Source: Streptomyces naganishii JCM 4654 (lineage in GTDB: Bacteria; Actinomycetota; Actinomycetes; Streptomycetales; Streptomycetaceae). Taken from it: a DNA stretch of 64,000 bases. Shown piece after piece: positions 1-9,592 of the stretch. Under the pieces are notes generated by a model, which saw only the letters and a list, made by a program, of their open reading frames with translations, did not search any database and was not told where the DNA came from. The position numbers and the translations under genes are program-made. Location: contig NZ_BMVF01000008.1 of NCBI RefSeq assembly GCF_014650575.1, positions 186,001 through 250,000 of the forward strand, written 5' to 3'. Each line of letters opens with the position of its first letter. Positions within the stretch are counted from its first letter, which is position 1.

Positions 1-316
1 GATGAATAGAACACTACGTGACCGATGGTGAAAGAAGCAAATCCCTTTCGGCGAGCCACCGGGGAAGCCCACGCCCGCCCGGCGTCACGCGGATCCCCCC
101 GGTCCCGGAGACCTGCCGCACACCCCGCACCCTCGACGCGCCCGAACACCACACCGATGCCGCCCCACCGCGAGCGGCGGAGGAACCCGTGCGCCCGAAG
201 GCTCACAGGTCACGTCCGCCACTTCTCCCACAACACGGCCCAGCGCCACGGCGCGGTCGCCGCCAGGGGGCACGAACCCGCGCGAGCGGCGGCTCGCCGG
301 GCCGAGGGACCGGCGG
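1..316. other. Left-edge non-coding stretch
   Basis: No convincing gene. Short open frames exist on both strands but are Arg/Pro-rich low-complexity frames typical of GC-rich DNA, and none resembles a known protein. The first 45 bases are relatively AT-rich and may belong to the promoter of a gene outside the window. The stop codon of the Sel1-repeat gene lies at the right edge. Confidence 0.4.
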
Positions 317-2167
317 TCAGGCCGAGAGTTCCTCGCGCAGGGCGTCCCGGAGGCGGGCCGCGCGTTCCGCTACCTCGGCCGGGCCGAGGGTCGCGGCGCG
401 GTCGGCCCAGCGCTGGCCCTCCGCGAGTTCGCCCCGACGCGCGTACACGAGGGCCAGCCGCAGCGCCGCCCGCCCGTGCCCCGCGTCGGCGGCCCGGGTC
501 CACCACACGGCGGCCTCGGGCTCGCTGCCCTCGCGGGCGAGCAGCAGCCCGAGGTTGAAGGCGCCGTTGCGCGAACCGGCCTCGGCGGCCGCGCGGTACC
601 ACCGGGCCGCCTCGACCACGTCACCCCGGGCCGCGGCCAGCATGCCGACCCTCACCTGGGCGCGACGGTGCCCCTGGGTGGCGGCCCGCTCGTACCACTC
701 CTCGCACTCGGTCTTCTCGTGGACCGCCGACTCCCCGAGCTCGTGCTCGGGCGGCGGCGGGCGGCGCGCGTCCAGCACGGTCGCCAGCCGGTAGGCGGCC
801 TCCGCGCTGCCGCCGCCGGCCGCGCACCGCAGATGCCGCTCGGCCTCCGGCTCGTCCCCTGCCCGCAGCCGGGCGATGCCCACCTGGAGCGCGGCCTCGG
901 TATGCCCGGCGGCCGCCGCCCGCTCGTACCACCGCAGGGCCTCGGCCTCCATGTCGCGCCCGGCGTAGAGGATGCCCAGGTTGAACGCGGCGTCCACGCT
1001 CCCGGCCTCGGCCGCCTTGGAGAACCACGGTTCGGCGCCCGTGGTGTCGCCGCCCTGGAGGAGCAGGATGGCCAGCGCGTTCGCCGCCTCCCGGTGCCCG
1101 GCGTAGGCCGCGCGCCGGTACCACTGCTCGGCCTGCGGGGTACGGCCCTGCTCGGCGCAGAGCAGCCCGAGGTTGTACGCGCCGTTGACGTCGCCGGCGT
1201 CCATCGCCGCCCGGTACCAGCGCTCGGCGGTCTGCGTCTCGCCGCGCTCGGCGTGCAGCGCGCCCAGCGCGTTGGCGGCGTTGCCGTCGCCGTCCTGCGC
1301 GGCCCGCAGCCACCACACGGCCGCGCTCTCGGTGTCGCCGGCGTCGCGCAGCAGGAACCCGAGCGCGCAGGCGGCCCGCGCCTCGCCGTCCTTGGCCGAG
1401 GTCAGGTACCAGCGGCCGGCCTCCTTGAGCTCGCCCCGCTTCTCCAGGATCGCGCCGAGGTGCAGCGCGGCCCGGCGGTGGCCGCGCGCGGCGGCCTGCC
1501 GGTACCACTGCTCGGCCTCCTCCGCCGCGCCGGCAGCGTTGTCGCCGTCGTGGTCCTGCGCGGCGCGCCGGTCAAGCGCCCGCGCCAGCCGGTACGCCGC
1601 CTCCCGGTGCCCCCGCTCGGCGGCGACCCGCATCCAGCGCTCCGCCGCGGCGTCCGCCCGGTGCTCCAGCAGATCGGCGAGCGCGTAGGCGCCGAGCACG
1701 TGGCCCTGCTCGGCGGACTGGCGCAGCCAGTACTCGGCCGCCGGCTCGTCGCCGCGCTCGCGGTGGTGCCGGCCGAGCGCGTGCGCGGCCGCGGCGGAAC
1801 CGGCGACCGCGGCGATGCGCCACCATCCGGCGGCCTCCTCGGCGTACCCGCGCTGGTGGAGGAGGACGCCCAGGTTGTTGGCCGCGGCCCGGTCACCGGC
1901 CGCGGTGGCGGCGCGCAGGTGGGGTTCGGCTCCGTCGAGATCGCCGCGGCGCAGCAGCATGGCCCCGAGGACGCTCATGGCCCCGACGTCACCGGCCTCG
2001 GCGTCGAGCCGGCGGCGGGCCTCCTCGGCCACCTCGTCGGCGGCCGTCCCGGCCTCGTCCCGGCCCTCGCCGCCGAGCACCTCCGGCCCGCTCGGCTCCT
2101 CGGGATCGGAAGCCTGCACAAATCGCCCTGTCTCGAACAGAGTTACCTTGTCCCCCATAACGTCCAT
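317..2167 (-). CDS. Sel1/TPR-repeat protein
   Basis: Encodes 616 residues. After an acidic leader of about 50 residues the protein is almost wholly made of roughly 36-residue Sel1-like (TPR-related) helical repeats, recognisable by recurring blocks such as A-x-W-Y-R-x-A-A-x-A-G-H and A-x-x-L-G-x-L. About 14 repeats can be counted. No signal peptide, membrane segment or catalytic domain is visible, so it is probably a cytoplasmic protein-interaction scaffold. Two ATG codons in frame (2167 and 2158) are possible starts; neither has a strong ribosome site. It follows the UPF0182 gene on the same strand but is separated from it by a strong hairpin at 2334-2365, so it is probably transcribed alone. 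Partner unknown. Confidence 0.85.
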   Translation of the reverse strand: MDVMGDKVTLFETGRFVQASDPEEPSGPEVLGGEGRDEAGTAADEVAEEARRRLDAEAGDVGAMSVLGAMLLRRGDLDGAEPHLRAATAAGDRAAANNLGVLLHQRGYAEEAAGWWRIAAVAGSAAAAHALGRHHRERGDEPAAEYWLRQSAEQGHVLGAYALADLLEHRADAAAERWMRVAAERGHREAAYRLARALDRRAAQDHDGDNAAGAAEEAEQWYRQAAARGHRRAALHLGAILEKRGELKEAGRWYLTSAKDGEARAACALGFLLRDAGDTESAAVWWLRAAQDGDGNAANALGALHAERGETQTAERWYRAAMDAGDVNGAYNLGLLCAEQGRTPQAEQWYRRAAYAGHREAANALAILLLQGGDTTGAEPWFSKAAEAGSVDAAFNLGILYAGRDMEAEALRWYERAAAAGHTEAALQVGIARLRAGDEPEAERHLRCAAGGGSAEAAYRLATVLDARRPPPPEHELGESAVHEKTECEEWYERAATQGHRRAQVRVGMLAAARGDVVEAARWYRAAAEAGSRNGAFNLGLLLAREGSEPEAAVWWTRAADAGHGRAALRLALVYARRGELAEGQRWADRAATLGPAEVAERAARLRDALREELSA

Positions 2168-2333
2168 CGTCGCACCACCCGCAACCCGGGTACACCTGGT
2201 ATACCGCAGCCAGTGAGGTCACTTCAGCGTTTTGTCGACATGCCCACAGAGAGACAAGTCAAACACAGACGGCCCAACTCTCCACGGCGGCAGGGCCGTC
2301 GCGCGCCCGAAGCACATGAGTTCGCACACCAGG

Positions 2334-2365
2334 AAGGCCCGGATCCGTGAGGGGATCCGGGCCTT
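2334..2365. terminator. Perfect 13-bp hairpin after UPF0182
   Basis: AAGGCCCGGATCC pairs exactly with GGATCCGGGCCTT around a 6-base loop. It lies about 50 bases beyond the UPF0182 stop codon and before the Sel1 gene, both on the minus strand. On that strand no U-run follows, which is common for Streptomyces terminators. Confidence 0.7.
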
Positions 2366-2413
2366 CGGTCTACGCGACCGGGCGACGTGGGCCGCAGGGC
2401 GGCCGGTTGACGG

Positions 2414-5323
2414 TCAGCCCCCGCCGCCCCCGTTCTTGCCGGTGGACTTGGAGGCCTTGGCCTGCGCTTCCTCGGCCCGCTTCAGCGCGTCCTGGAGGTC
2501 CTTCTGCGCCTTGCCGTACGCCTGCCAGTCGATCTGGGGCCCCTTGAGGGCGGCCTGGCTGTCGTCGAAGGCCTTCTGGGCGTCCTTCAGGGCCTGTTGC
2601 ACCGTCGGGTTGCCCGACGCCGGCGGGTTCGTGTTACCGGTCTGGGGCGGCGGTTGCGCGCCCGAGGTGCCGAACACCTTGTCCAGGGCCTGGTCGAGGG
2701 TGTCCTCGAACGCGGTGGCGCCGCCGTAGGTCACCAGCACCTTGCGCAGCAAGGGGTACTTGAGCTGCCCGCCGCGCACGTAGACCGGTTCGACGTACAG
2801 CAGTCCGCCGTCGAGCGGGACGGTCAGCAGGTTGCCGTACTCGATCTCGGAGTCGCCGCCTCTGATGAGCCGGACGAACTCGGCGATGTTCTGCTGGGAG
2901 TTGGAGTTGAACTGGCTCTGCACCTGTTTGGGGCCGCCGACCGTGGTGCTCGTCGGCAGCTTCAGGATCCTGATCTGCCCGTAGTCGGGCGTGCCCGCCT
3001 GCGAGTCGACCGCCATGAACGCGCTGAGGTTGTCCCGGCCGTTGGGCGTGAACGTCGTCGTCAGGGAGAACGCCTGGGAGCCCTGGTCGGGCATCTTCAT
3101 GGTCAGGTAGTACGGCGGCACCGCGTTGCCCGACTTGTTGGTCGGGTCGTCCGGCACCTGCCACACCTCGCTGCCGCTGAGGAAGGTCTGCGCGTCCTGC
3201 ACGTGGTAGCGGGTGAGCAGCTCGCGCTGGACCTTGAACAGGTCCTGCGGGTAGCGCAGGTGGTCCATCAGGTCCTGCGAGATGTCCGCCTTGGGCTTCA
3301 CCGTGCCCGGGAAGGCCTTCATCCAGGTCTTGAGCACCGGGTCCTGGGTGTCCCACTGGTACAGCTTGACCTCGCCGGTGTAGGCGTCGACCGTCGCCTT
3401 GACCGAGTTGCGGATGTAGTTGACCTGGTTCTGCTGGGCCACCACCGCGCGCGAGTCGTTGCCCGCGGTCAGGGAGTCGGCCGTGGTGTCACCGAGGGTC
3501 GTACGGGAGGCGTACGGGTATCCGTTCGTCGTCGTGTAGGCGTCGACGATCCACTGGATGTGGCCGTCCACCACCGCCGGGTAGGCGTCGCCGTCGATGG
3601 TCAGCCAGGGGGCGACGGCCTCGACGCGCTCCTTGGGCGTGCGGTTGTACAGGATCCGCGAGCCCTCGCCGATCGCGCCCGAGTAGAGGATCTGCGGCTC
3701 GCCGAACGCCACCGCGTACGCCGCCCGGTTGACCGGGCTGGAGAGGCTGACGCCGCTCTTCTCCCGGTAACTGGTGGTCTTCTCGCCGTCGTTGTCGGAG
3801 TAGTCGATCTCCTTCTGGGGACCGCCGACGATCGAGTACGTGGTGGTCTTCTCGCCGTAGTAGATCCGCTGCTCGTACGTCGGGAGTTCGCCGGAGGACG
3901 GCAGGTCCGACTCGGTGAAGACGGGCTGGCCGTTGCCGTCCGCCTCGGTGCCCTTGGCCGCGACGACGCCGTAACCGTGCGTGTACCGGAAGTGGTTGTT
4001 GATCCAGTTCTTCTTCGGGATGCCGTCCAGGTTCAGCTCGCGCAGACCGATGACGGTGTCCTGGACCTTGCCGTTCTTGCTGTAGCGGTCCACGTCCAGA
4101 TTGTTCGGGAACGTGTAGTAGTTCCGGATCTGCTGGAGTTGCTGGAAGGTCGGCGAGACGATGTTGGGGTCGAGTATGCGGATGCTCGCGGTCTTGTCGA
4201 CGTCGTCGCGCAGGGTCGACTTGTCCTTGGCCGAGCCGGTGCCCGCGTACTCCGTCACCTTGGCGTCGTCGATGCCGTACGCCTCACGCGTCGCCTTGAT
4301 GTTCTTGGCGACGTACGGCGCCTCCTTCGCCTGCTCGTTGGGCTGGACCTGGAACTTCTGCACGATCGCCGGGTAGAGCCCGCCGATGAGGATCGCGGAG
4401 AGCACCATCAGGCCGAAGCCGATCACGGGGAGCTGCCAGGTGCGCCGCCACAGGGTGGCGAAGAACAGCAGCGCGCAGATGACCGCGATGCAGAACAGGA
4501 TGGTCTTGGCGGGCAGGTAGGCGTTGGCGTCGACGTAGCGCAGACCGGTCCAGTTGCCCGTCGCCCGGAAGTCGCTGGACTTCACCGCCAGTCCGTACCG
4601 GTCCAGCCAGTAGGCGACCGCCTTCAGCGCGACGAACACGCCCAGCAGCACCGACAGGTGGCCGGTCGCGGCGGCCGTGGCGCGCGCGCCGGGGCTGGTG
4701 ACGCGCAGGCCGCCGTACAGGTAGTGGGTGAGCGCGGCGGCGATCAGCGACAGGACCGTCGCGGCGAAGCCGAAGCCCAGCAGGAACCGGTACCAGGGCA
4801 GGTCGAAGGCGTAGAAGGAGACGTCCAGGTGGAACTGGGGGTCGCTCTGGTGGAACGGCACGCCGTTGACCCACATCAGCCATGTGCGCCACTGGCCGGC
4901 GGCCGAGGCGCCCGCGATCAGGCCCACCACCGCGGTGATCCCGCACAGCAGCCACTTCTTGTACGGCGCGATGCCCATGCGGTAGCGGTCCAGGCTCTGC
5001 TGCTCCACGGACATCGCGCTCAGCGGCGGCCGCATCCGGTGCGCCAGCCAGACGTTGAAGCCGACCGCGGCCGCCATCAGCAGGCCGAAGACGAAGAACA
5101 GCCCGACCCTGGTCCACAGTGTGGTGGTGAACACGGACGAGTAGTGCACCGAGCGGTACCACAGCCAGTCCGTCCAGAACCCCGCGAACATCGAGAACGC
5201 CATGCCGAGGACGGCGAGGACGCCCAGTGTCATCAGCAGGGTCCTGGCACGCCGGGACGGGCGGCCCACTCTGATCCGCGGCCCCGTGGGGCCTCCGCCG
5301 CGGTCCGGCATCTGGAAAGCCAA
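2414..5323 (-). CDS. UPF0182 family membrane protein
   Basis: About 969 residues, the usual length for UPF0182 (COG1615), a family conserved in Actinobacteria and some other bacteria with no established function. The N-terminal third holds about seven hydrophobic segments (for example LLMTLGVLAVLGMAFSMFAG and an FFVFGLLMAAAVGF stretch); the remainder is a large, probably extracytoplasmic domain ending in an Ala/Gln/Lys-rich coiled region and a poly-Gly tail. Start: a TTG at 5323 sits six bases after GAGGTG and gives the N-terminus MAFQMPDR, which fits homologues I recall; a GTG three codons upstream and the ATG four codons downstream are alternatives. It diverges from the PPA1309-family gene across about 160 bases. 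Confidence 0.9.
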   Translation of the reverse strand: MAFQMPDRGGGPTGPRIRVGRPSRRARTLLMTLGVLAVLGMAFSMFAGFWTDWLWYRSVHYSSVFTTTLWTRVGLFFVFGLLMAAAVGFNVWLAHRMRPPLSAMSVEQQSLDRYRMGIAPYKKWLLCGITAVVGLIAGASAAGQWRTWLMWVNGVPFHQSDPQFHLDVSFYAFDLPWYRFLLGFGFAATVLSLIAAALTHYLYGGLRVTSPGARATAAATGHLSVLLGVFVALKAVAYWLDRYGLAVKSSDFRATGNWTGLRYVDANAYLPAKTILFCIAVICALLFFATLWRRTWQLPVIGFGLMVLSAILIGGLYPAIVQKFQVQPNEQAKEAPYVAKNIKATREAYGIDDAKVTEYAGTGSAKDKSTLRDDVDKTASIRILDPNIVSPTFQQLQQIRNYYTFPNNLDVDRYSKNGKVQDTVIGLRELNLDGIPKKNWINNHFRYTHGYGVVAAKGTEADGNGQPVFTESDLPSSGELPTYEQRIYYGEKTTTYSIVGGPQKEIDYSDNDGEKTTSYREKSGVSLSSPVNRAAYAVAFGEPQILYSGAIGEGSRILYNRTPKERVEAVAPWLTIDGDAYPAVVDGHIQWIVDAYTTTNGYPYASRTTLGDTTADSLTAGNDSRAVVAQQNQVNYIRNSVKATVDAYTGEVKLYQWDTQDPVLKTWMKAFPGTVKPKADISQDLMDHLRYPQDLFKVQRELLTRYHVQDAQTFLSGSEVWQVPDDPTNKSGNAVPPYYLTMKMPDQGSQAFSLTTTFTPNGRDNLSAFMAVDSQAGTPDYGQIRILKLPTSTTVGGPKQVQSQFNSNSQQNIAEFVRLIRGGDSEIEYGNLLTVPLDGGLLYVEPVYVRGGQLKYPLLRKVLVTYGGATAFEDTLDQALDKVFGTSGAQPPPQTGNTNPPASGNPTVQQALKDAQKAFDDSQAALKGPQIDWQAYGKAQKDLQDALKRAEEAQAKASKSTGKNGGGGG

Positions 5324-5486
5324 GGTGCGCACCTCGAAGTTCGCTGTTGGTTCGCTGTCGTTGCGTCAGGCCCGGTGTCCGCGGACCGAACGGTGGGCCC
5401 GCGTGATCGAGGGCCCACACCTATGCAACTTACTCACCGTTTACTCGGTTCCCGATTCCGCCCAGGAACGAGGCAGGATTGTGACC

Positions 5487-6029
5487 ATGTCCAACACTCC
5501 CATGGCAGCGAACCCGCTCACCCGGGCCGTGCTCGAGATCGACGAGTACGCCTCCGGCCTCGGCTGGGACCAGCCCGCCCGCCTTTTCGCCCTCGTAGAC
5601 ACCACGCGGCTGCGGGCCCAGGAGCCCGCCCTCGCGGACCAGCTCGGCCTGGCGGACGAGCAGGAGACCTCCGGTCTCACCCCCATCGAGCAGGACGAGA
5701 TCCCCGCTGACCGGCCGCTCGACGAGTTCCTCGCCACGATCGCCTGGCCCGACGCGGTGACCGGGTGCGCGCTGACCGTGGAGCGCCTGATGCTGCCCCC
5801 GTCCGCCGAGGCGCAGGTCCCGCAGGGTCTCGACGAGACGAAGCTCACGCAGTGGGTGGCGGAGCACCCCGAGCGCCAGGAGGTGCGCATGACGGTCGCG
5901 GTCCTGCGTGACGGCGCGCGGGAGTCCGCCCTGCGCCTGCGCGAGAAGGACTCCGCCACGGAGGTCCTCACCGGCGCCGACCTGGTGCCGGGGCTGGCGG
6001 AGGCACTTGCGGCCACCTTCGAGGACTGA
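5487..6029 (+). CDS. PPA1309 family protein
   Basis: 180 residues, cytoplasmic, no signal or membrane segment. The sequence (MSNTPMAANPLTRAVLEIDE...) matches the actinobacterial PPA1309 family, which lies beside UPF0182 and the PDZ protease in many actinomycetes and has no assigned function. The ATG start is preceded by an AGG-containing purine stretch; a GTG two codons upstream is an alternative. It is monocistronic: divergent from UPF0182 and convergent with the PDZ protease, with a hairpin at 6119-6146 in between. Confidence 0.85.
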   Translation: MSNTPMAANPLTRAVLEIDEYASGLGWDQPARLFALVDTTRLRAQEPALADQLGLADEQETSGLTPIEQDEIPADRPLDEFLATIAWPDAVTGCALTVERLMLPPSAEAQVPQGLDETKLTQWVAEHPERQEVRMTVAVLRDGARESALRLREKDSATEVLTGADLVPGLAEALAATFED

Positions 6030-6118
6030 GGCGCCGACCGGAGGCTGACGACCCGGGGGCCGGCGGCCGGCGGCCGGCTTCGGTGCGGGGCCGCCGGGGG
6101 TGACCTGGGGCTGCCCTG

Positions 6119-6146
6119 GGGGCGCGCTCGACTGCGAGTGCGCCCC
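6119..6146. terminator. Bidirectional hairpin between convergent genes
   Basis: GGGGCGC-G-CTCG-ACTG-CGAG-T-GCGCCCC forms a 12-pair stem (one G-T wobble) with an ACTG tetraloop between the convergent PPA1309 and PDZ-protease genes. Immediately to the right is an exact 20-base direct repeat (6153-6172 and 6173-6192). Confidence 0.65.
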
Positions 6147-6198
6147 GGCCAGCTTCCCCGCTCCCCCGTCTTCTTCCCCGCTCCCCCGTCTTCTTCTC

Positions 6199-7296
6199 TC
6201 AGCCCTTGGTGGTGCACTTCGGCAGGGCGGCGGTGTCGCCGGTGCGGATGTCCTTGAGGGCGTTCAGGGCGTCGCCGATGGTGTTGACCTTGACCAGGGT
6301 CAGCCCTGAGGGGGTGTCCTTCGCGGCGGCCGCGCAGTTGTCCGCGGGCGTCAGGAAGTACTGCGCGCCCTTGTCGCGGGCGCCGACCGTCTTCATCTCG
6401 ACGCCGCCGATCGGGCCGACCTTGCCCTGGTCGTCGATCGTGCCGGTGCCGGCCACGAACTTCCCGCCGGTCAGGCTGCCCGGGGTGAGCTTGTCGTAGA
6501 TGCCGAGGGCGAACATCAGGCCCGCGCTGGGCCCGCCGACGTCGGCGAGCTTGATGTCGATGGTGAACGGGAAGGTGTGGTCGGTCCCGGCGGAGATTCC
6601 CACGATCGCGCGCTTGGCGCCGGTGTCGTCGGACTCGGCGGTCGTGATGGTGACGTCCTTCGTGGCCGTCGCCTGCTTGTGCGCCTTCTCGGCCGCGGCC
6701 TGGTCCTTGGCGGGCACGATCGTGAAGACGACGTCCTGTCCCGGCTTGTGCTTGGTGACCAGCTTGGCGACGTCCGAGGGCTGCTTGACCGCCGTGCCGT
6801 CGACGGCCTTGATCACGTCGCCGGCGTGCAGCCGGCCCTGGGCCGGGGTGCCCTTGACGACGGTGGAGACGATCACCCACGACTTGACCGGGACGCCGAG
6901 TTCCTTCAGGGCCGCGACCTTGGCGCTCTCCTGGGACTGGCTGAACTCCTCCGCGTTCTCCTGGGTGGACTGCTCCTCCGTCTTGCCGTCCGGGTAGAGC
7001 GTGTCGTGCGGGACGACCCGGTCGTCGTGCGCCAGCCAGCCGTAGACGGCCTCCACCAGGTTCATCCGGTAGTCGGCGCTGGTGACCCGGACGGTGGTCA
7101 TGTTGAGGTGGCCGTCCGCCGGGTAGGTCTTGTGCCCGGAGATCTGCAGCACCGGCTCGCCGTCGTGGTCACCGAGGGTGTTGACCGTGGGTCCCGGGGA
7201 CATCTCCGAGTACGGCACGGGGAGGAAGACTCCCGCGCACAGGAGCGCGATCAGCATCAGGGTGGAGGCGAGCATCGTCGCGGTGCGGCGTGGCAT
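6199..7296 (-). CDS. YlbL-type PDZ/Lon-like serine protease
   Basis: 365 residues. An N-terminal hydrophobic anchor (residues about 8-28) is followed by a PDZ domain (around residues 120-200, with GVPVKSWVIVSTVVKGTPAQGRL) and a C-terminal Lon-type S16 peptidase domain. The catalytic Ser lies in GGPSAGLMF and the Lys of the Ser-Lys dyad in the stretch GPIGGVEMKTVGARDKGA. This architecture is the YlbL family, a membrane-anchored protease facing the outside; its relative beside UPF0182 in mycobacteria is Rv3194c. It is the last gene of a minus-strand run (SDR, moaE, small membrane protein, protease). Substrate unknown. Confidence 0.9.
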   Translation of the reverse strand: MPRRTATMLASTLMLIALLCAGVFLPVPYSEMSPGPTVNTLGDHDGEPVLQISGHKTYPADGHLNMTTVRVTSADYRMNLVEAVYGWLAHDDRVVPHDTLYPDGKTEEQSTQENAEEFSQSQESAKVAALKELGVPVKSWVIVSTVVKGTPAQGRLHAGDVIKAVDGTAVKQPSDVAKLVTKHKPGQDVVFTIVPAKDQAAAEKAHKQATATKDVTITTAESDDTGAKRAIVGISAGTDHTFPFTIDIKLADVGGPSAGLMFALGIYDKLTPGSLTGGKFVAGTGTIDDQGKVGPIGGVEMKTVGARDKGAQYFLTPADNCAAAAKDTPSGLTLVKVNTIGDALNALKDIRTGDTAALPKCTTKG

Positions 7297-7368
7297 GACT
7301 CGACAGTACGGGACGGGTGTGTCGGCGCACCGTCAGGGCCGCCGTCCGCCCCGCACGACGGGCTTCGG

Positions 7369-7533
7369 TCAGGTGCCGGAGGTGGACCGCTCCATGGCCT
7401 CGCGGAACCGGGCGTACCCGTCCAGCTCGGGGCCGTCGGAGCGCGCCTTGCGGGTCCGGTTCGCCCAGCTCCCCCACAGTCCGGCGCCTATCGCAGCCAT
7501 CAACGGAATCAGCAACCAGGCGAGCGCCGCCAT
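7369..7533 (-). CDS. Small single-pass membrane protein
   Basis: 54 residues beginning MAALAWLLIPLMAAIGAGLWG, one transmembrane helix followed by a charged cytoplasmic tail (RTRKARSDGPELDGYARFREAMERS). The ATG at 7533 has a good ribosome site (GGGAGG, five bases upstream), so I prefer it to a longer version starting at 7602. It lies 72 bases upstream of the PDZ protease on the same strand and could be cotranscribed or work with it. No family function known to me. Confidence 0.7.
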   Translation of the reverse strand: MAALAWLLIPLMAAIGAGLWGSWANRTRKARSDGPELDGYARFREAMERSTSGT

Positions 7534-7656
7534 GCTGACCTCCCAACCCCAATTGAGCGACCGCAACTGACTGATCAGCAGATTAACCATCCGCACTGAC
7601 AACGCTCACGGCAGGGGGCCGGTTACGCAACCCGGGGTACGGCACAGGGGTTCGGC

Positions 7657-8118
7657 TCAGCAGGCGCCGACCCACTCCTCGGTACCGTCGGAGAACTTCT
7701 GGTGCTTCCAGATCGGCACCTCGTGCTTGAGGTCGTCGATGAGTTTGCGGCAGGCCTCGAAGGCCTCGCCCCGGTGCGGGCACGACACGCCGACGACGAC
7801 GGCGAGGTCCCCGACCCTCAGACCGCCCACCCGGTGCACGGCCGCGAGCGCCCGCACGGGGTACTCGGCGGCGACCTTCTCGGCGATCCGCCGCATCTCG
7901 GCCTCCGCCGTGGGGTGGCAGGAGTAGCCGAGCTCGTCGACGTCGGCGCCGCCGTCGTGGTTGCGCACGGTGCCCACGAAGAGCGCGGTCCCGCCGGCCG
8001 CGTCGTCCCCGACGGCCCGGAAGACCTCGTCCAGGGAGAGCGGCGTCTCCCTGATGCCGATCAGCTTGATGGGGTCGTCGGCGGCGCGCTCGCCGGGGTG
8101 GTCAGTGGTGGGTGCCAT
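7657..8118 (-). CDS. moaE: Molybdopterin synthase catalytic subunit
   Basis: 153 residues. MoaE transfers sulfur from MoaD thiocarboxylate to precursor Z (cPMP) to form molybdopterin in the cytoplasm. Family signatures are present: ALFVGTVRNHDGG near the N-terminus, HRVGGLRVGDLAVVVGVSCPHRGEAF in the middle, and LKHEVPIWKHQKF near the C-terminus with the conserved catalytic Lys region. No moaD lies beside it. The related sulfur-activating enzyme MoeZ is about 32 kb away in this window. It sits between the SDR gene and the small membrane gene on the same strand, with gaps of 120-170 bases. Confidence 0.9.
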   Translation of the reverse strand: MAPTTDHPGERAADDPIKLIGIRETPLSLDEVFRAVGDDAAGGTALFVGTVRNHDGGADVDELGYSCHPTAEAEMRRIAEKVAAEYPVRALAAVHRVGGLRVGDLAVVVGVSCPHRGEAFEACRKLIDDLKHEVPIWKHQKFSDGTEEWVGAC

Positions 8119-8288
8119 GGCTCAATCGTGCCGCACGCGCGCGACCACGGGAAATGCCCCCGTCGTCCGGCACGCGCGCGTGGCCGTTGTGGTGTCCTAC
8201 GAGTGCGGTGCCCCGGGAGGCCCCGTCGCGCCCGTGCCCGCGCGGGACGCACGGCGGCGAGCAGGACCGCCCGCGCGTGCGCCCCGGC

Positions 8289-9428
8289 TCAGATCCGGCG
8301 ACGGGCCTTGCGGGCCCGTCGTACGACCGCCGCGGCGCCCAGGAGGGCGACCGTCGCGCCGGCCGCTCCCGCCGCCGTGGCGTCCTTGCGCCCGAGCCGC
8401 CGTCCGGCCACCGTGTGACGCCCGGAGACCTCCTCCAGGAGCTCCGCGAGGACCTCCTCGTTGGTCCACTTGGGACGCCACCCGGCGTCGTGCAGCCGGC
8501 TGCCGCTGACCACCCAGGGGTACATCGTGTAGGCGAGGTCGCCCGCAGGTGACGGCGTGAGCCCGATGCGGTGCAGCCGTGCCGCCGCGCCCAGCGCGAC
8601 CGCCGACGGCAGCTCCATGCGCCTGATCCCGCTGAGCTCCTCGACCTCCTCCTGCTCCAGCCACCCGTCGCACCCGACGGCCAGCTCCCCCTCAGCCTTC
8701 TCCAGCACGGCGTACTCCAGCGCCCCGCACAGGTCGTCGACGTGGCAGAACTGCCACGCGGGGCGCGATCCGGCCACGACGAGCAGGCGCGGCGACTCGA
8801 AGTACCTGGTCAGCGCGGTGTCGGTGCCGCCGACCAGCACGGCAGGGCGCACCACGGTGACGTTGAGCCCGGGATGCGCGCGGGGGGCCCGGCGCGCGAG
8901 GCGCTCGATCTCCAGCAGGTCGCCGACGCCCGTCGCCTCCGCGGTCGCCCGCAGCTCCGCGTCCTCCGACAGCGGCAGTTCGTTGTCCGGCAGCGCGCCG
9001 TACACCATCGCGGAGGTGCACAGCACGACCCGGTGCACCCCGGCCGCGGCCGCGGCGGTCAGCACGGTCTGCGTCCCCCGGACGTTGTAGGCCGTACGGG
9101 CGGCGGGGTCGGTCTCCAGGTCGAGGTCGAGCGCGAGGTGCACGACGACGTCCGCCCCGCGCAGCTTCTCGGCGATCGCCGGGTCCCGTACGTCGAGGAT
9201 GTGCCACTGCGCCGCCGCGCACTCCCCGCGCCGCTCGTCGATGGCGATGACCTGCTTGATCTCGCCGGACGCGGCCAGCCGCCCGGTGAGCAGGGCGCCG
9301 ACGCCGCTCGCGGCTCCGGTGACCGCGACGACGGGCCCGCGCACGGCGGGGGAGCTTCGAGGGTTTCGCGCTGCGCGAACCTGTGGATCTGGGGAACTCA
9401 CCGGGCGTCTCCAGCGGTTGTCTTCCAT
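8289..9428 (-). CDS. NAD-dependent epimerase/dehydratase (extended SDR)
   Basis: 379 residues from the ATG at 9428. A Rossmann fold starts near residue 30 (VAVTGAASGVGALL, the GxxGxxG nucleotide-binding motif), followed by LDVRDP and ADVVVHLA, as in extended SDR proteins. The usual YxxxK is not obvious: around the expected position the chain reads CTSAMVYGALPDNELP, so catalysis may be altered. The C-terminus carries an Ala/Arg-rich stretch with a hydrophobic segment (TAAGAAGATVALLGAAAVV), suggesting membrane attachment. Substrate unknown. Divergent from the zincin gene, 164 bases apart. Confidence 0.8.
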   Translation of the reverse strand: MEDNRWRRPVSSPDPQVRAARNPRSSPAVRGPVVAVTGAASGVGALLTGRLAASGEIKQVIAIDERRGECAAAQWHILDVRDPAIAEKLRGADVVVHLALDLDLETDPAARTAYNVRGTQTVLTAAAAAGVHRVVLCTSAMVYGALPDNELPLSEDAELRATAEATGVGDLLEIERLARRAPRAHPGLNVTVVRPAVLVGGTDTALTRYFESPRLLVVAGSRPAWQFCHVDDLCGALEYAVLEKAEGELAVGCDGWLEQEEVEELSGIRRMELPSAVALGAAARLHRIGLTPSPAGDLAYTMYPWVVSGSRLHDAGWRPKWTNEEVLAELLEEVSGRHTVAGRRLGRKDATAAGAAGATVALLGAAAVVRRARKARRRI

Positions 9429-9592
9429 ACGGGCGCGAATGACGCGTACGTACCAGGTGGCTCCATCCTGCCGCAGGCGTCGTGTCGGCGAAGCACCGAG
9501 GCCCGAACCGCCCGCGGTGTCTACGCTGGGTGGTGTTGTCGGGCAGCCGCGCCGCCGGAGAGAACCGGTGGCCTTACCAGCCGAGGAACCCC

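Noticed and set aside
2234..2365. Possible tRNA before the hairpin
   Set aside because: No T-loop GTTCGANNC or matching acceptor stem on either strand; the hairpin is a plain terminator.
2597..5710. Over 1000-codon plus-strand frame opposite UPF0182
   Set aside because: Low-complexity Arg/Val/Gly-rich translation without recognisable domains; the minus strand is a known family.
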